Positions 1 to 6,936 of a stretch of DNA of 10,293 bases are shown in pieces (positions within the stretch are counted from its first letter, which is position 1; every line of letters begins with the position of its first letter). Position numbers and translations under genes: made by a program. Source of the stretch: Chloroflexota bacterium (GTDB taxonomy: Bacteria > Chloroflexota > Limnocylindria > QHBO01). Where the stretch lies: contig JAPSGM010000045.1 of NCBI GenBank assembly GCA_031177555.1, forward strand, positions 1 through 10,293. The letters are read 5' to 3'. The notes beneath the pieces were generated by a model. That model saw only the letters and a list, made by a program, of their open reading frames with translations. It was not told the origin of the DNA and made no database searches.

Positions 1-83
1 ACGGGCTCGCCGGTTCGCTCTTCGAGCTCTTCGGTGACGCGCTCCTCGTGCTCGCTTGGCTGGGTACGGTCTCGATCGGTCAT
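1..83 (-). CDS. 5' end of an unidentified gene, truncated by the window edge
   Basis: An ATG at 83-81 opens a minus-strand frame that stays open to the window edge (27 full codons). It is preceded by a strong Shine-Dalgarno sequence, GGGAGGTGA (complement of 90-98). The visible N-terminus begins MTDRDRTQPSEHEERVTEEL. It is very hydrophilic and rich in Glu and Arg, with no signal peptide or membrane segment, so the start of a cytoplasmic protein is likely. The gene lies 88 nt downstream of the last permease gene on the same strand, so it is probably the next gene of the sugar importer operon. That position often holds a glycosidase or sugar dehydrogenase, but nothing visible identifies the product. 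The existence of the gene is well supported by its ribosome site; its function is unknown. Confidence 0.7.
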   Translation of the reverse strand, partial: MTDRDRTQPSEHEERVTEELEERTGEP

Positions 84-92
84 GGAAAATCA

Positions 93-97
93 CCTCC
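93..97 (-). promoter_or_regulatory. Strong Shine-Dalgarno site fixing the start at 83
   Basis: The complement of 93-97 reads GGAGG, within the longer anti-SD match GGGAGGTGA (90-98), nine bases before ATG. This is the best ribosome binding site in the window. It is the main reason for believing that the short truncated frame at 1-83 is a real gene. Confidence 0.7.
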
Positions 98-116
98 CGG
101 GCCGGTGCGGTGGTGC

Positions 117-149
117 GGCCCGCCGTCGGGAGGCTGCAGGTTGCGGGCC
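117..149 (-). repeat. Inverted repeat in the gap after the aglG-like gene
   Basis: GGCCCGC (117-123) and GCGGGCC (143-149) are perfect 7-bp inverted arms around a 19-nt loop. They lie between the permease stop (172) and the next gene's ribosome site. No T-run follows, so this is not a convincing intrinsic terminator. It could be a weak intercistronic hairpin, or chance in GC-rich DNA. Confidence 0.3.
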
Positions 150-171
150 AGCGCGCCGGCGGCCCGATGGG

Positions 172-1119
172 TCAGCCCTTGACCGACCCGCCCAGGATGC
201 CCCGCACGAAGTAGCGCTGCAGCGTGAAGAACACGATCAGCGGCAGCGCCATGCTGATGAAGGCGGCGGCGGTGAGGAGTTGCTGGTTCTGGCCCAGCGA
301 GCCGACCAGGTTGGCGATGGTCACCGTCAGGGGCGCGATCGACTGCTGGCCGCCGAGATAGACCAGCGCGATGAGCAGGTCGTTCCAGACCCACATGAAC
401 TGGAAGATCGCCAGCGCGGCCAGCGCAGGAACCGATGTCGGCAGTGCCAGCCGGAAGAAGGCGGTCACCGGACTGGCGCCGTCGATGTACGCGGACTCGA
501 ACATCTCCCTGGGTAACGCGCCGAAGAAGTTCCGCAGCAGGTAGATGGCGAACGGCAGTCCGAAGCCGGTGTGCGCCAGCCAGATCGCCAGGAACGTCCC
601 GTTCAGGGTCTGGTCACCGATGCGGACCGAGACGAAAAGCTGCAGGACCGGGATCAGCGCCGACTGCAGGGGGATGACCAGCAGCCCCACGATCAGCATG
701 AACAGCAGGCCCCGGCCGGGGAACTCCATCCACGCGAACGCGTAGGCCGCGAAGGCGGCCACGAGAATGGGAATGATCGTCGCCGGAATCGAGACGAAGA
801 GGCTGTTGACGAAGCTCTGGCCCAGGTTGTTCGTGTCGAGCACGCGGTCGTAGTTGCTCAGCGTGAACTCGAAGGGCGGCGTCAGCGCTGTCCACCACCC
901 GCTGCCGGCGACGGCCTGGGACTCGCGGAACGAGCTGACGAGGAGAGCGACCGTCGGAATCAGCCAGATCAGGCAGAGCGCGATGATCGCGATGTGCACC
1001 GGCGTTCGGCCGATGAAGCGGGTGAAGGCATTGCCCTGGGCAACCCCCTGGGGTCGCGGTTGCGCCTCGAGTTCGCTTGCCGCGTAGTCCTGGGTGACGA
1101 CGGGTCCGGGGGCGGTCAT
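172..1119 (-). CDS. aglG: Carbohydrate ABC transporter permease, MalG/AglG type
   Basis: This is the second inner-membrane permease of a CUT1 sugar importer; it pairs with the MalF-type subunit encoded just upstream to form the translocation pore. The 315-aa protein has a hydrophilic N-terminus of about 40 residues, then roughly six membrane segments (about 41-63, 104-130, 137-160, 178-198, 232-254, 283-302). The cytoplasmic EAA loop that docks on the ATPase is visible at about 208-231 as ESAYIDGAS followed by FFRLALP. The C-terminus, RYFVRGILGGSVKG, is typical of MalG-type permeases, and the stretch around LAHTGFGLPFAIYLLRNF closely recalls AglG. The ATG overlaps the stop of the upstream permease gene as ATGA, implying translational coupling. 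Family assignment is very secure. The symbol records resemblance to alpha-glucoside transporters; the substrate is inferred, not shown. Confidence 0.93.
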   Translation of the reverse strand: MTAPGPVVTQDYAASELEAQPRPQGVAQGNAFTRFIGRTPVHIAIIALCLIWLIPTVALLVSSFRESQAVAGSGWWTALTPPFEFTLSNYDRVLDTNNLGQSFVNSLFVSIPATIIPILVAAFAAYAFAWMEFPGRGLLFMLIVGLLVIPLQSALIPVLQLFVSVRIGDQTLNGTFLAIWLAHTGFGLPFAIYLLRNFFGALPREMFESAYIDGASPVTAFFRLALPTSVPALAALAIFQFMWVWNDLLIALVYLGGQQSIAPLTVTIANLVGSLGQNQQLLTAAAFISMALPLIVFFTLQRYFVRGILGGSVKG

Positions 1120-2075
1120 CGGATGGCCTCCTGCTGGCGGAAGCGGCGGATGTTGAAGGCCATGATGGGGACGATCAGGGTCAGGAGGATCACGGCCACG
1201 GCGGCGGACATGCCGAAGTCACGACCGATGAACGCCTCGGAGTACATGCGGTTGGCGAGCACGTCGGTGTCGAACCGGCCGCCGGTCATGACGTAGACCA
1301 GGTCGAACACCTTCAGCGCGAAGATGATCATGGTCGTCGTCACCACGGCGATCGTCGGCGCCATCAGCGGCATGATGATTCGGAAGAAGATCTGGAACTC
1401 GTTGGCGCCGTCCATGCGGCCCGCCTCGAGCAGCTCGGTGGAGATTCCCTTCAGGCCGGCGGACAGGATCACCATGCAGAAGCCGGTCCAGATCCACGCG
1501 GCCGCGATGATGATCATGAAGTTGTTCCGAGGCCAGTCGAAGAGCCAGGTCTGAGGCTCGATGCCGAGGACGCCGACGGCCGCGTTCAGCGTGCCGGTCT
1601 CCGGCGAGAAGTCGTACATGAAGCGCCAGATGATGCCGGCGGCCACGAAGCTGATGGCCATCGGCAGGAAGATGATCGCCTTGGCGACGCTCTCGTAGCG
1701 CACGCGGTCGGTCAGCACCGCGATCAGCAGCCCAAAGACCACCGTTAGCAGGGTGAAGAAGACGATCCACAGCAGGTTGTTGACCAGGACCGTCCAGTTG
1801 CGGTCGTTGCCGAAGAACTCGGCGTAGTTGCCGAGGCCGATGAAGCTCTCCGACCGGGCGTCCATGAAGCTGAGGATCACCGTTCGGATCGTGGGATAGA
1901 TCAGGAAGATGCCGACGAAGGCCAGGGCGGGGGCCAGCCAGAGCCACGGACGGATGCCGTCGCGCCGGCTCGGGGGGAGCAGGCGCAACACCCGTTCGGT
2001 GAGGACGATGTAGCCGACGATGACGAGCGGGACGCCCACCAGGACGATCGCCGCCATGAGCCACCGATTCTCCAT
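1116..2075 (-). CDS. aglF: Sugar ABC transporter permease, MalF/AglF type
   Basis: This is the first inner-membrane permease of the CUT1 importer. The 319-aa protein has about eight hydrophobic segments: an N-terminal one (about 7-27), then about 43-70, 98-121, 133-153, 184-206, 240-263 and 289-308, with a further short one possible. The cytoplasmic EAA loop lies at about 217-240 (EAGRMDGANEFQIFFRIIMP). Blocks such as IIFLPMAISFVAAGIIW, WIWTGFCMVILSAGLKGI and ALKVFDLVYVMTGG strongly resemble AglF-type permeases. The length is normal for short MalF proteins without the large periplasmic P2 loop of enteric MalF. The gene lies 67 nt after the binding-protein gene, behind a 15-bp hairpin, and its stop overlaps the start of the next permease gene. 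The ATG at 2075 follows a GAGGGTGG stretch that can act as a ribosome site. The family is certain; the substrate is not. Confidence 0.93.
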   Translation of the reverse strand: MENRWLMAAIVLVGVPLVIVGYIVLTERVLRLLPPSRRDGIRPWLWLAPALAFVGIFLIYPTIRTVILSFMDARSESFIGLGNYAEFFGNDRNWTVLVNNLLWIVFFTLLTVVFGLLIAVLTDRVRYESVAKAIIFLPMAISFVAAGIIWRFMYDFSPETGTLNAAVGVLGIEPQTWLFDWPRNNFMIIIAAAWIWTGFCMVILSAGLKGISTELLEAGRMDGANEFQIFFRIIMPLMAPTIAVVTTTMIIFALKVFDLVYVMTGGRFDTDVLANRMYSEAFIGRDFGMSAAVAVILLTLIVPIMAFNIRRFRQQEAIR

Positions 2076-2102
2076 GCCACCCTCGCTACGAGCTCACGAA
2101 AG

Positions 2103-2136
2103 GGTGGCCGGCGTCCCTGGCGGGACGCCGGCCACC
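2103..2136 (-). terminator. Perfect 15-bp intercistronic hairpin between binding protein and permease genes
   Basis: Arms at 2103-2117 and 2122-2136 are exact reverse complements (GGTGGCCGGCGTCCC and its complement) around the 4-nt loop 2118-2121. The structure begins six bases after the binding-protein stop codon. On the minus strand it is followed by CTTTCG, so only a short T-run is present. It could be a partial terminator or an mRNA-stabilising 3' hairpin. Either would raise the binding protein relative to the membrane subunits, as described for malE-malF intergenic hairpins. The stem is directly visible; the role is inferred. Confidence 0.75.
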
Positions 2137-2142
2137 ATGGGT

Positions 2143-3474
2143 TCAGGAGCCGAATGCACTCTCCCGAGTGGCGTCCGCTTCCTCCAGAAGCTGCGGAAGC
2201 TGGTCAGGGTTCCTCATGTAGTTGAGGACCGTCTCGTAGAAGCCGCCCTGGCCCTCGATCATCTCGGCGGGCATCAGGTCGGAGGCGTCGAACTCGACGA
2301 TCTCGGCGTTGACCAGCGCCTCGGCCGACTTGCGCGAGATGTCGTCCGGGTACGACTCCAGATCGACGTTTCGGTTCGGCGACAGGGCGCCACCCCGCGC
2401 GACCCAGATCTCCTGGGCCTCGGCCGTGGTCAGGTACTGCAGCAGCTGCCGAGCCTGTTCGGTGTCGTTGAACATGCCGAACAGGTCGCCGGCGGCGATC
2501 ACGGCGTTGTGGTTGATCTCGGGGAACATGAAGAAGTCGTAATCGGTGCCCGCCTCCTTGTCGGCGAAGGCGCCGAGGCCGGTGATGAAGCTCGCCTGGT
2601 GGTGCAGGTAGCAGCTGCCATCGAAGATGCCGTCACCACCGTTCTGGAAGATCGTGCTGATGGCGCCGTCGGGGCCACCCTTCACGTACTGCGGGTCGGT
2701 GGCCCACCGGCCGTAGGTCTCGAAGGCGGTCTGCACGGCCGGATCGGTCCACGGAAGCTCCCCCGTGTACCACTGGCGGTAGACGTCGGGACCGGCCTGG
2801 CGGAGCAGGATGTCCTCGATCCAGTCGGTCGCCGGCCAGCCGGTGGCCGCCTCGGCGCCGAGGCCGATGCACCACGGGGTGTTGCCGTCCGCCACGACCT
2901 GCTCGACCAGTGCCTCCAGGTCCGCCCACGTCTCGGGTACGGTGTAGCCGGCGTCCTCGAAGGCGCTGGGGCTGTACCAGATGGGACCCTTCACGCTGGC
3001 CTTGATGAAGATGCCGTAGACGGACTCGTCAACAGAGGCCAGATCGATCCAGTTCTCGCCATACTCCTCGGCCATGGTCTCGAGGTCGAGGACATCGTCC
3101 AGCGCGACGAGCGCGTCCTCCCTGGCGAACTGGGCCATGGCGCCTGGTCCGGGAAGGCCCGCGACGTCGGGCGGGTTGCCGCCCTGCACGCGGGTGCTCA
3201 GGATCTGGTTGGCGTCTCGCGTCCCCTCGTACTCGATGCCGATGCCGGTGTCCTGGCAGAACGGCTCGACCATGGCCTGGAAGCTCTCGAACTCGGCGTC
3301 GCCGGTGGCCCACACGGCCAGGACACTGACGGTGCCGTTGGTGGCCGCGCCGGGGTCGCACGCGCCGGTCACGGCGCCGCTGGCGCCGGGGCTGCCGGCT
3401 CCGCCGTCGTCACAGGCGGCGAGCACGAGGGCAGCCATCGCCATCGGCACCAGGAATCTGAACCTGCGGGTCAT
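2143..3474 (-). CDS. aglE: Sugar ABC transporter substrate-binding lipoprotein, AglE-like
   Basis: This is the extracytoplasmic solute-binding protein of the CUT1 importer, which captures the sugar and delivers it to the permease pair. The 443-aa precursor starts with a lipoprotein signal: basic MTRRFR, a hydrophobic core, and the lipobox LAAC with the modified cysteine at residue 21. A Gly/Ser/Ala linker of about 20 residues follows. The mature domain opens with SVLAVWATGDAEFESF and contains EYEGTRDANQILSTRVQGGN then PPDVAGLPGPG, a pattern typical of AglE/family-1 binding proteins. ATGWPATDWIEDI near the middle is another AglE-like block. Several cysteines (39, 73 and two later ones) may form disulfides. 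GAGGA lies six bases before the ATG. The gene sits between the ATPase and permease genes. The family is secure; an alpha-glucoside or oligosaccharide substrate is an inference from resemblance. Confidence 0.92.
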   Translation of the reverse strand: MTRRFRFLVPMAMAALVLAACDDGGAGSPGASGAVTGACDPGAATNGTVSVLAVWATGDAEFESFQAMVEPFCQDTGIGIEYEGTRDANQILSTRVQGGNPPDVAGLPGPGAMAQFAREDALVALDDVLDLETMAEEYGENWIDLASVDESVYGIFIKASVKGPIWYSPSAFEDAGYTVPETWADLEALVEQVVADGNTPWCIGLGAEAATGWPATDWIEDILLRQAGPDVYRQWYTGELPWTDPAVQTAFETYGRWATDPQYVKGGPDGAISTIFQNGGDGIFDGSCYLHHQASFITGLGAFADKEAGTDYDFFMFPEINHNAVIAAGDLFGMFNDTEQARQLLQYLTTAEAQEIWVARGGALSPNRNVDLESYPDDISRKSAEALVNAEIVEFDASDLMPAEMIEGQGGFYETVLNYMRNPDQLPQLLEEADATRESAFGS

Positions 3475-3608
3475 ACACGCTCCTCTTTCGGTTTATCGGC
3501 GCCCGCCGCGGCGGGTGCGCCTGGGCTGGTGCTGTCGGCGGCGCAGCCGCGTCGCCATCGGTGAATTGTGGTCGCCACCTCCATTTGGGCGGTCGAGGGA
3601 CGCGTTGG
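3475..3608. other. 134-nt gap between ATPase and binding-protein genes
   Basis: This gap holds a short GCGGC/GCCGC hairpin (3538-3550), the 14-bp palindrome at 3502-3515, and the binding-protein ribosome site (complement of 3481-3485). GATAAA (minus strand, about 3492-3497) resembles a -10 box but has no -35 partner, so an internal promoter is possible but unproven. Two very short minus-strand frames also lie here: 3493-3558 (21 aa, about half arginine) and 3471-3584 (37 aa). The second ends in an ATGA overlap with the binding-protein start. Confidence 0.4.
3502..3515. repeat. 14-bp perfect GC palindrome upstream of the binding-protein gene
   Basis: CCCGCCGCGGCGGG is its own reverse complement, centred 34 bases upstream of the aglE-like ATG. 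Two more base pairs (3499-3500 with 3517-3518) follow beyond one mismatch. A palindrome with a central CG is compatible with a dimeric repressor operator, such as the LacI-type regulators common beside CUT1 operons. Equally, it may form a hairpin in the mRNA leader, or arise by chance in GC-rich sequence. No clear promoter is visible around it. Confidence 0.3.
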
Positions 3609-4700
<1,092 letters not shown>

Positions 4701-4707
4701 TGCTGGT

Positions 4708-4712
4708 CCTCC
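4708..4712 (-). promoter_or_regulatory. Shine-Dalgarno site that decides a TTG start
   Basis: The complement of 4708-4712 reads GGAGG, seven bases upstream of TTG 4700. Choosing this start gives the N-terminus expected of MalK-type ATPases and avoids an unusual 16-residue extension from the GTG at 4748. Confidence 0.75.
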
Positions 4713-4717
4713 ATGAA

Positions 4718-4735
4718 GAGAGGTGCGCCCCTCTC
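4718..4735 (-). promoter_or_regulatory. Hairpin in the leader of the sugar transporter operon
   Basis: GAGAGG (4718-4723) and CCTCTC (4730-4735) form a perfect 6-bp stem around a 6-nt loop. In the minus-strand transcript the stem ends five bases before the GGAGG ribosome site of the ATPase gene. It could modulate translation initiation or stabilise the 5' end. It is too small and lacks a T-run, so it is not a terminator. Confidence 0.35.
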
Positions 4736-4762
4736 GGATGGGCGACACACCGCGAGGCTGCC

Positions 4763-4768
4763 ATCATA
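4763..4768 (-). promoter_or_regulatory. Candidate -10 box for the sugar transporter operon
   Basis: The complement of 4763-4768 reads TATGAT, a 5-of-6 match to TATAAT and conspicuous in such GC-rich DNA. It would place transcription start near 4756, giving a leader of about 56 nt that includes the hairpin at 4718-4735. No good -35 hexamer lies 16-18 bases upstream (best CAGGTC), so an activator or an alternative sigma factor may be needed. This is a candidate only. Confidence 0.35.
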
Positions 4769-4793
4769 GAGCACGAATCAAGCCGGACCTGAC

Positions 4794-5459
4794 ATGCCAT
4801 CTCGACGACCGCTCCGCGACCGGCTGCCGCGGCTGCCGCGGCGCATCGCGCGCCGCGAGCCCCTGCCGTCGCTCTACGAACGCCATCCAAGGGCCGATAC
4901 CGCCCTGCGCCGGCCCCGGGGCCTGCAGATCGTGCCCATCGACCGCATCGTGGGGACCACGCGCAACCCGTCCCAGAACACCACCGACTTCCTGCCGCTG
5001 CCGTACCTCCGCGGGCGGAACTGGGCTGCCCGCTGGCAGCGCATCCGGCGCGCCGTCGACGCCCTGTCCATGCTGCCGGCGATCGACCTGGTGCAGGTCG
5101 GCGACGAGTACTACGTGGCCGACGGCCACAACCGGGTGGCCGCCGCGCTCAACGCCGGGGCGGTGGCCATCGACGCCGACGTGACCGAGCTGGTGATGCC
5201 TGGCGTGCCGACCAGCACCGGTGCCCTTGGGGCGCGCCAGGACGCCGCCTCGCTGCTGCTCGGCGCCGACGAGCTGCGACAGGCGGCCACCGGGCGGCAG
5301 TCGCGCACGGCCGAGCACCGCCCCAGCGTGGACGAGCTGCGCCGCGAGCAGCTCACGCGGGGGAGCGAGCGGGCCGAGCCAGGGGCGGCGCCGGACGACG
5401 GCCCCGCCTCGGGCGACCCGCCGCCCGCCGACCCGGAGCCGGAGCCGGAGGCGGGGTGA
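4794..5459 (+). CDS. ParB/sulfiredoxin-like (ParBc) domain protein
   Basis: This 221-aa protein has three parts. Residues 1-42 are very basic. A ParB/Srx-fold domain follows at about 43-135 (LQIVPIDRIVGTTRNPSQN to about VTELV). Residues from about 165 form a low-complexity tail ending in PEPEPEAG, probably disordered. The ParB box is DGHNRVAAAL at 110-119, preceded by DEYYVAD, matching the (D/E)GxHR-type nucleotide-binding motif of ParB N-terminal domains. There is no helix-turn-helix centromere-binding domain and no parA neighbour, so this is not a chromosome partitioning ParB. Stand-alone ParBc proteins have been linked to nuclease, CTP-binding or regulatory roles; which applies here is unknown. 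It is the first gene of a four-gene plus-strand cluster, divergent from the transporter with a 93-nt shared upstream region. No strong ribosome site precedes the ATG, so the start is the best available rather than certain. Confidence 0.8.
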   Translation: MPSRRPLRDRLPRLPRRIARREPLPSLYERHPRADTALRRPRGLQIVPIDRIVGTTRNPSQNTTDFLPLPYLRGRNWAARWQRIRRAVDALSMLPAIDLVQVGDEYYVADGHNRVAAALNAGAVAIDADVTELVMPGVPTSTGALGARQDAASLLLGADELRQAATGRQSRTAEHRPSVDELRREQLTRGSERAEPGAAPDDGPASGDPPPADPEPEPEAG

Positions 5460-6154
5460 CCGACCGCCTCGCCATGCCCTGGCCGGACCCGGCCCTCTTC
5501 GATGCCCGCGGGGACCGTCCGTACCGACTGCTGGCCGTCTCCGACGAGGCCGATCCCGCCCTCGAGACGGATGCGACGCGCGAGGCCCTCGGCAGGCTCG
5601 ACCTGATCGTGGGCTGCGGGGACCTCGAGCCGCCGTACCTGGCCTTCCTGGCCGATGCCTTCGGGGTGCCGCTCGTGTACGTCCGCGGCAACCACGACGT
5701 CGGCCAGGCATGGGGAGCCACCGAGCGCCTGGTCCTGCCGGAGCCGCTTCCCGACGGCCGCGTGCACGAGGAGGACGGGCTTCGGCTGTTGCCGTTCTCG
5801 GGCGCACCGCGCTACGCGCCGCATGGACGGCCGGGCGCGGAGCAGCAGCTATCCGGGTTCGCGATGTGGACGCGGGTCCTCACCGCCTGGCCGCGGGCCG
5901 TGACGCGGCGGCCCCTGCTGGTCGTGAGCCACGCCGCGCCCCGTGGCCTGAACGACGCGCCGGACCAGGCGCACCGCGGCTTCACCTCGTTCCGGTGGCT
6001 GCTCGACCGGCTCGCGCCGCCGCTCTGGCTGCACGGCCACACCGCCCTGGTCCGCCGCGGGATCGACGCGCGCTGCATCCGGCACGACGGCACCACGCTG
6101 GTCAACGTCACCGGCGCGACGCTGGTGGAGCTCACGCCGCCTGCTACCGTCTGA
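5456..6154 (+). CDS. Metallophosphoesterase (calcineurin-like fold)
   Basis: This predicted cytoplasmic two-metal phosphoesterase has 232 aa and no signal peptide. Visible motifs: YRLLAVSDEAD at 23-33 (motif I), CGDLEPPY at 54-61 (GD motif), VRGNHDVG at 77-84 (GNHD), VVSHAAPRG at 156-164 and WLHGHTALV at 191-199. Motif I has D-E-A rather than the canonical DxH, and the last motif has GHT rather than GHxH. Two usual metal ligands are therefore changed, which is seen in some subfamilies of this fold. The middle motifs remain intact, so activity is plausible but not assured. GTG 5456 overlaps the upstream stop by 4 nt and has GGAGG at 5447-5451; an internal ATG at 5474 lacks a ribosome site. The overlap with the ParB-like gene implies coupled expression. 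The substrate is unknown. Confidence 0.87.
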   Translation: MTDRLAMPWPDPALFDARGDRPYRLLAVSDEADPALETDATREALGRLDLIVGCGDLEPPYLAFLADAFGVPLVYVRGNHDVGQAWGATERLVLPEPLPDGRVHEEDGLRLLPFSGAPRYAPHGRPGAEQQLSGFAMWTRVLTAWPRAVTRRPLLVVSHAAPRGLNDAPDQAHRGFTSFRWLLDRLAPPLWLHGHTALVRRGIDARCIRHDGTTLVNVTGATLVELTPPATV

Positions 6155-6157
6155 CGC

Positions 6158-6646
6158 ATGCCGGTCCCGATCACCCGCTACGCCCTGGTGGCTTTGCTTG
6201 GCCTGGGCATCGTCGTGGCCATCGTGCTGCTGGTGCGGCCGTTCATCTTCAGCTTCGCCGATGCCCGCGACGACGCCAACTACGCGCTCGTCGCGGCGTC
6301 CGAGGTCGATCGCGGGCCGATGGTGCTCCAAATCCTGCTGGAGGAGAGCCACGCCCTCACCGGCGAGTCGCCCGAGGAGGGGGACCGGGTCCTGCTCCAC
6401 GTCGCGGTGGCGCAGCTGCCGGGCCGCGAGGGCTACTCGGTGGTGAACGCCTGGAGCCCGGTCAACGACTGCGCGCTGGAGCTCGGCGCGGATCGGCTGG
6501 TGGACTGCCGGGACGCGGCGTGGACGTACAAGGGCTTCCCAATCGAGCCGGCCAACCCGACGTTGCAGGCCTTCCCCAGCGAGGTGCGCCAGGGCGCGAT
6601 CGTGGTTGACTTCACCCGCCCGGGAGAGCCCCGGCAGGCCGACTGA
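6158..6646 (+). CDS. Membrane-anchored protein with a possible degenerate Rieske-like domain
   Basis: This 162-aa protein has one N-terminal membrane segment (about 8-28, LVALLGLGIVVAIVLLV), no lipobox, and a soluble domain that is probably extracytoplasmic. It cannot be assigned to a family with certainty. The C-terminal half has two cysteines (105 and 117), and the segment after Cys117 reads WTYKGFPIEPANPTLQAFP then a G-x-I-V-V-D strand. This pattern of F/Y, G, P, A and L followed by a closing strand resembles the end of Rieske [2Fe-2S] domains, as does the single N-terminal anchor. However, the cluster-ligand histidines (C-x-H and C-x-x-H) are absent and the cysteine spacing is short. If the relation is real, the domain has lost its cluster and the cysteines may form a disulfide. 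The ATG lies three bases after the phosphoesterase stop with no clear ribosome site, suggesting coupling. Confidence 0.75.
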   Translation: MPVPITRYALVALLGLGIVVAIVLLVRPFIFSFADARDDANYALVAASEVDRGPMVLQILLEESHALTGESPEEGDRVLLHVAVAQLPGREGYSVVNAWSPVNDCALELGADRLVDCRDAAWTYKGFPIEPANPTLQAFPSEVRQGAIVVDFTRPGEPRQAD

Positions 6647-6669
6647 GCGATGAAGGAGGAGCGAGTGTC

Positions 6670-6936
6670 ATGCCCGAGGGATTGAACCCCCTGTACTGGA
6701 TCGTCATCGGCCTGCTGGCCGGCGCCATCGCCGGCTGGTTCGTGCCGGGCCGCGAGCGGAACGGCTGCATCGGGACCACCCTTATCGGCGTGGCGGGCGG
6801 CCTGGTCGGTGGCTGGATCTGGACCGAGCTGCTGGGCCGGGACCAGGCCGGCGGCTTCCTGGGAGCGCTGCTCATAGCCGTGCTCGGCTCGGCGATCGTC
6901 CTGCTGGTGCTGCGGGCGGTGGCCGGCCGGGACTGA
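6670..6936 (+). CDS. GlsB/YeaQ/YmgE-type small membrane protein
   Basis: The 88-aa protein consists almost entirely of three glycine-rich membrane segments (about 8-25, 36-56 and 65-84). The loop between the first two, WFVPGRERNGCIGTTLIGVAGGLVGGW, carries the arrangement typical of the GlsB/YeaQ/YmgE (transglycosylase-associated) family; members are usually 80-90 aa. Family members are often stress-induced, but their molecular role is not established and the transglycosylase label rests on weak evidence. AAGGAGG (about 6654-6660) lies ten bases before the ATG, a good ribosome site at slightly long spacing. The gene starts 23 nt after the upstream stop, so it is probably the last gene of the four-gene cluster. 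Its TGA directly abuts the stop of the convergent PAC2-family gene. Confidence 0.88.
   Translation: MPEGLNPLYWIVIGLLAGAIAGWFVPGRERNGCIGTTLIGVAGGLVGGWIWTELLGRDQAGGFLGALLIAVLGSAIVLLVLRAVAGRD

Noticed and set aside
2020..3564. A 514-codon plus-strand open frame opposite the binding-protein gene
   Set aside because: Its translation has no recognisable motif and mirrors a confirmed lipoprotein gene; long antisense frames are expected from strong GC bias at third positions.
4763..4781. TTGATT and TATGAT on the minus strand as a -35/-10 pair
   Set aside because: Only seven bases separate them, far from the 16-18 needed.
4794..5459. Chromosome or plasmid partitioning ParB with a nearby origin
   Set aside because: The helix-turn-helix domain, a parA partner and parS-like sites are all missing.
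5221..6609. A 462-codon plus-strand frame across the ParB-like, phosphoesterase and Rieske-like genes
   Set aside because: It spans three genes with better starts, motifs and spacing, and its Arg/Ala/Pro-rich translation matches nothing.
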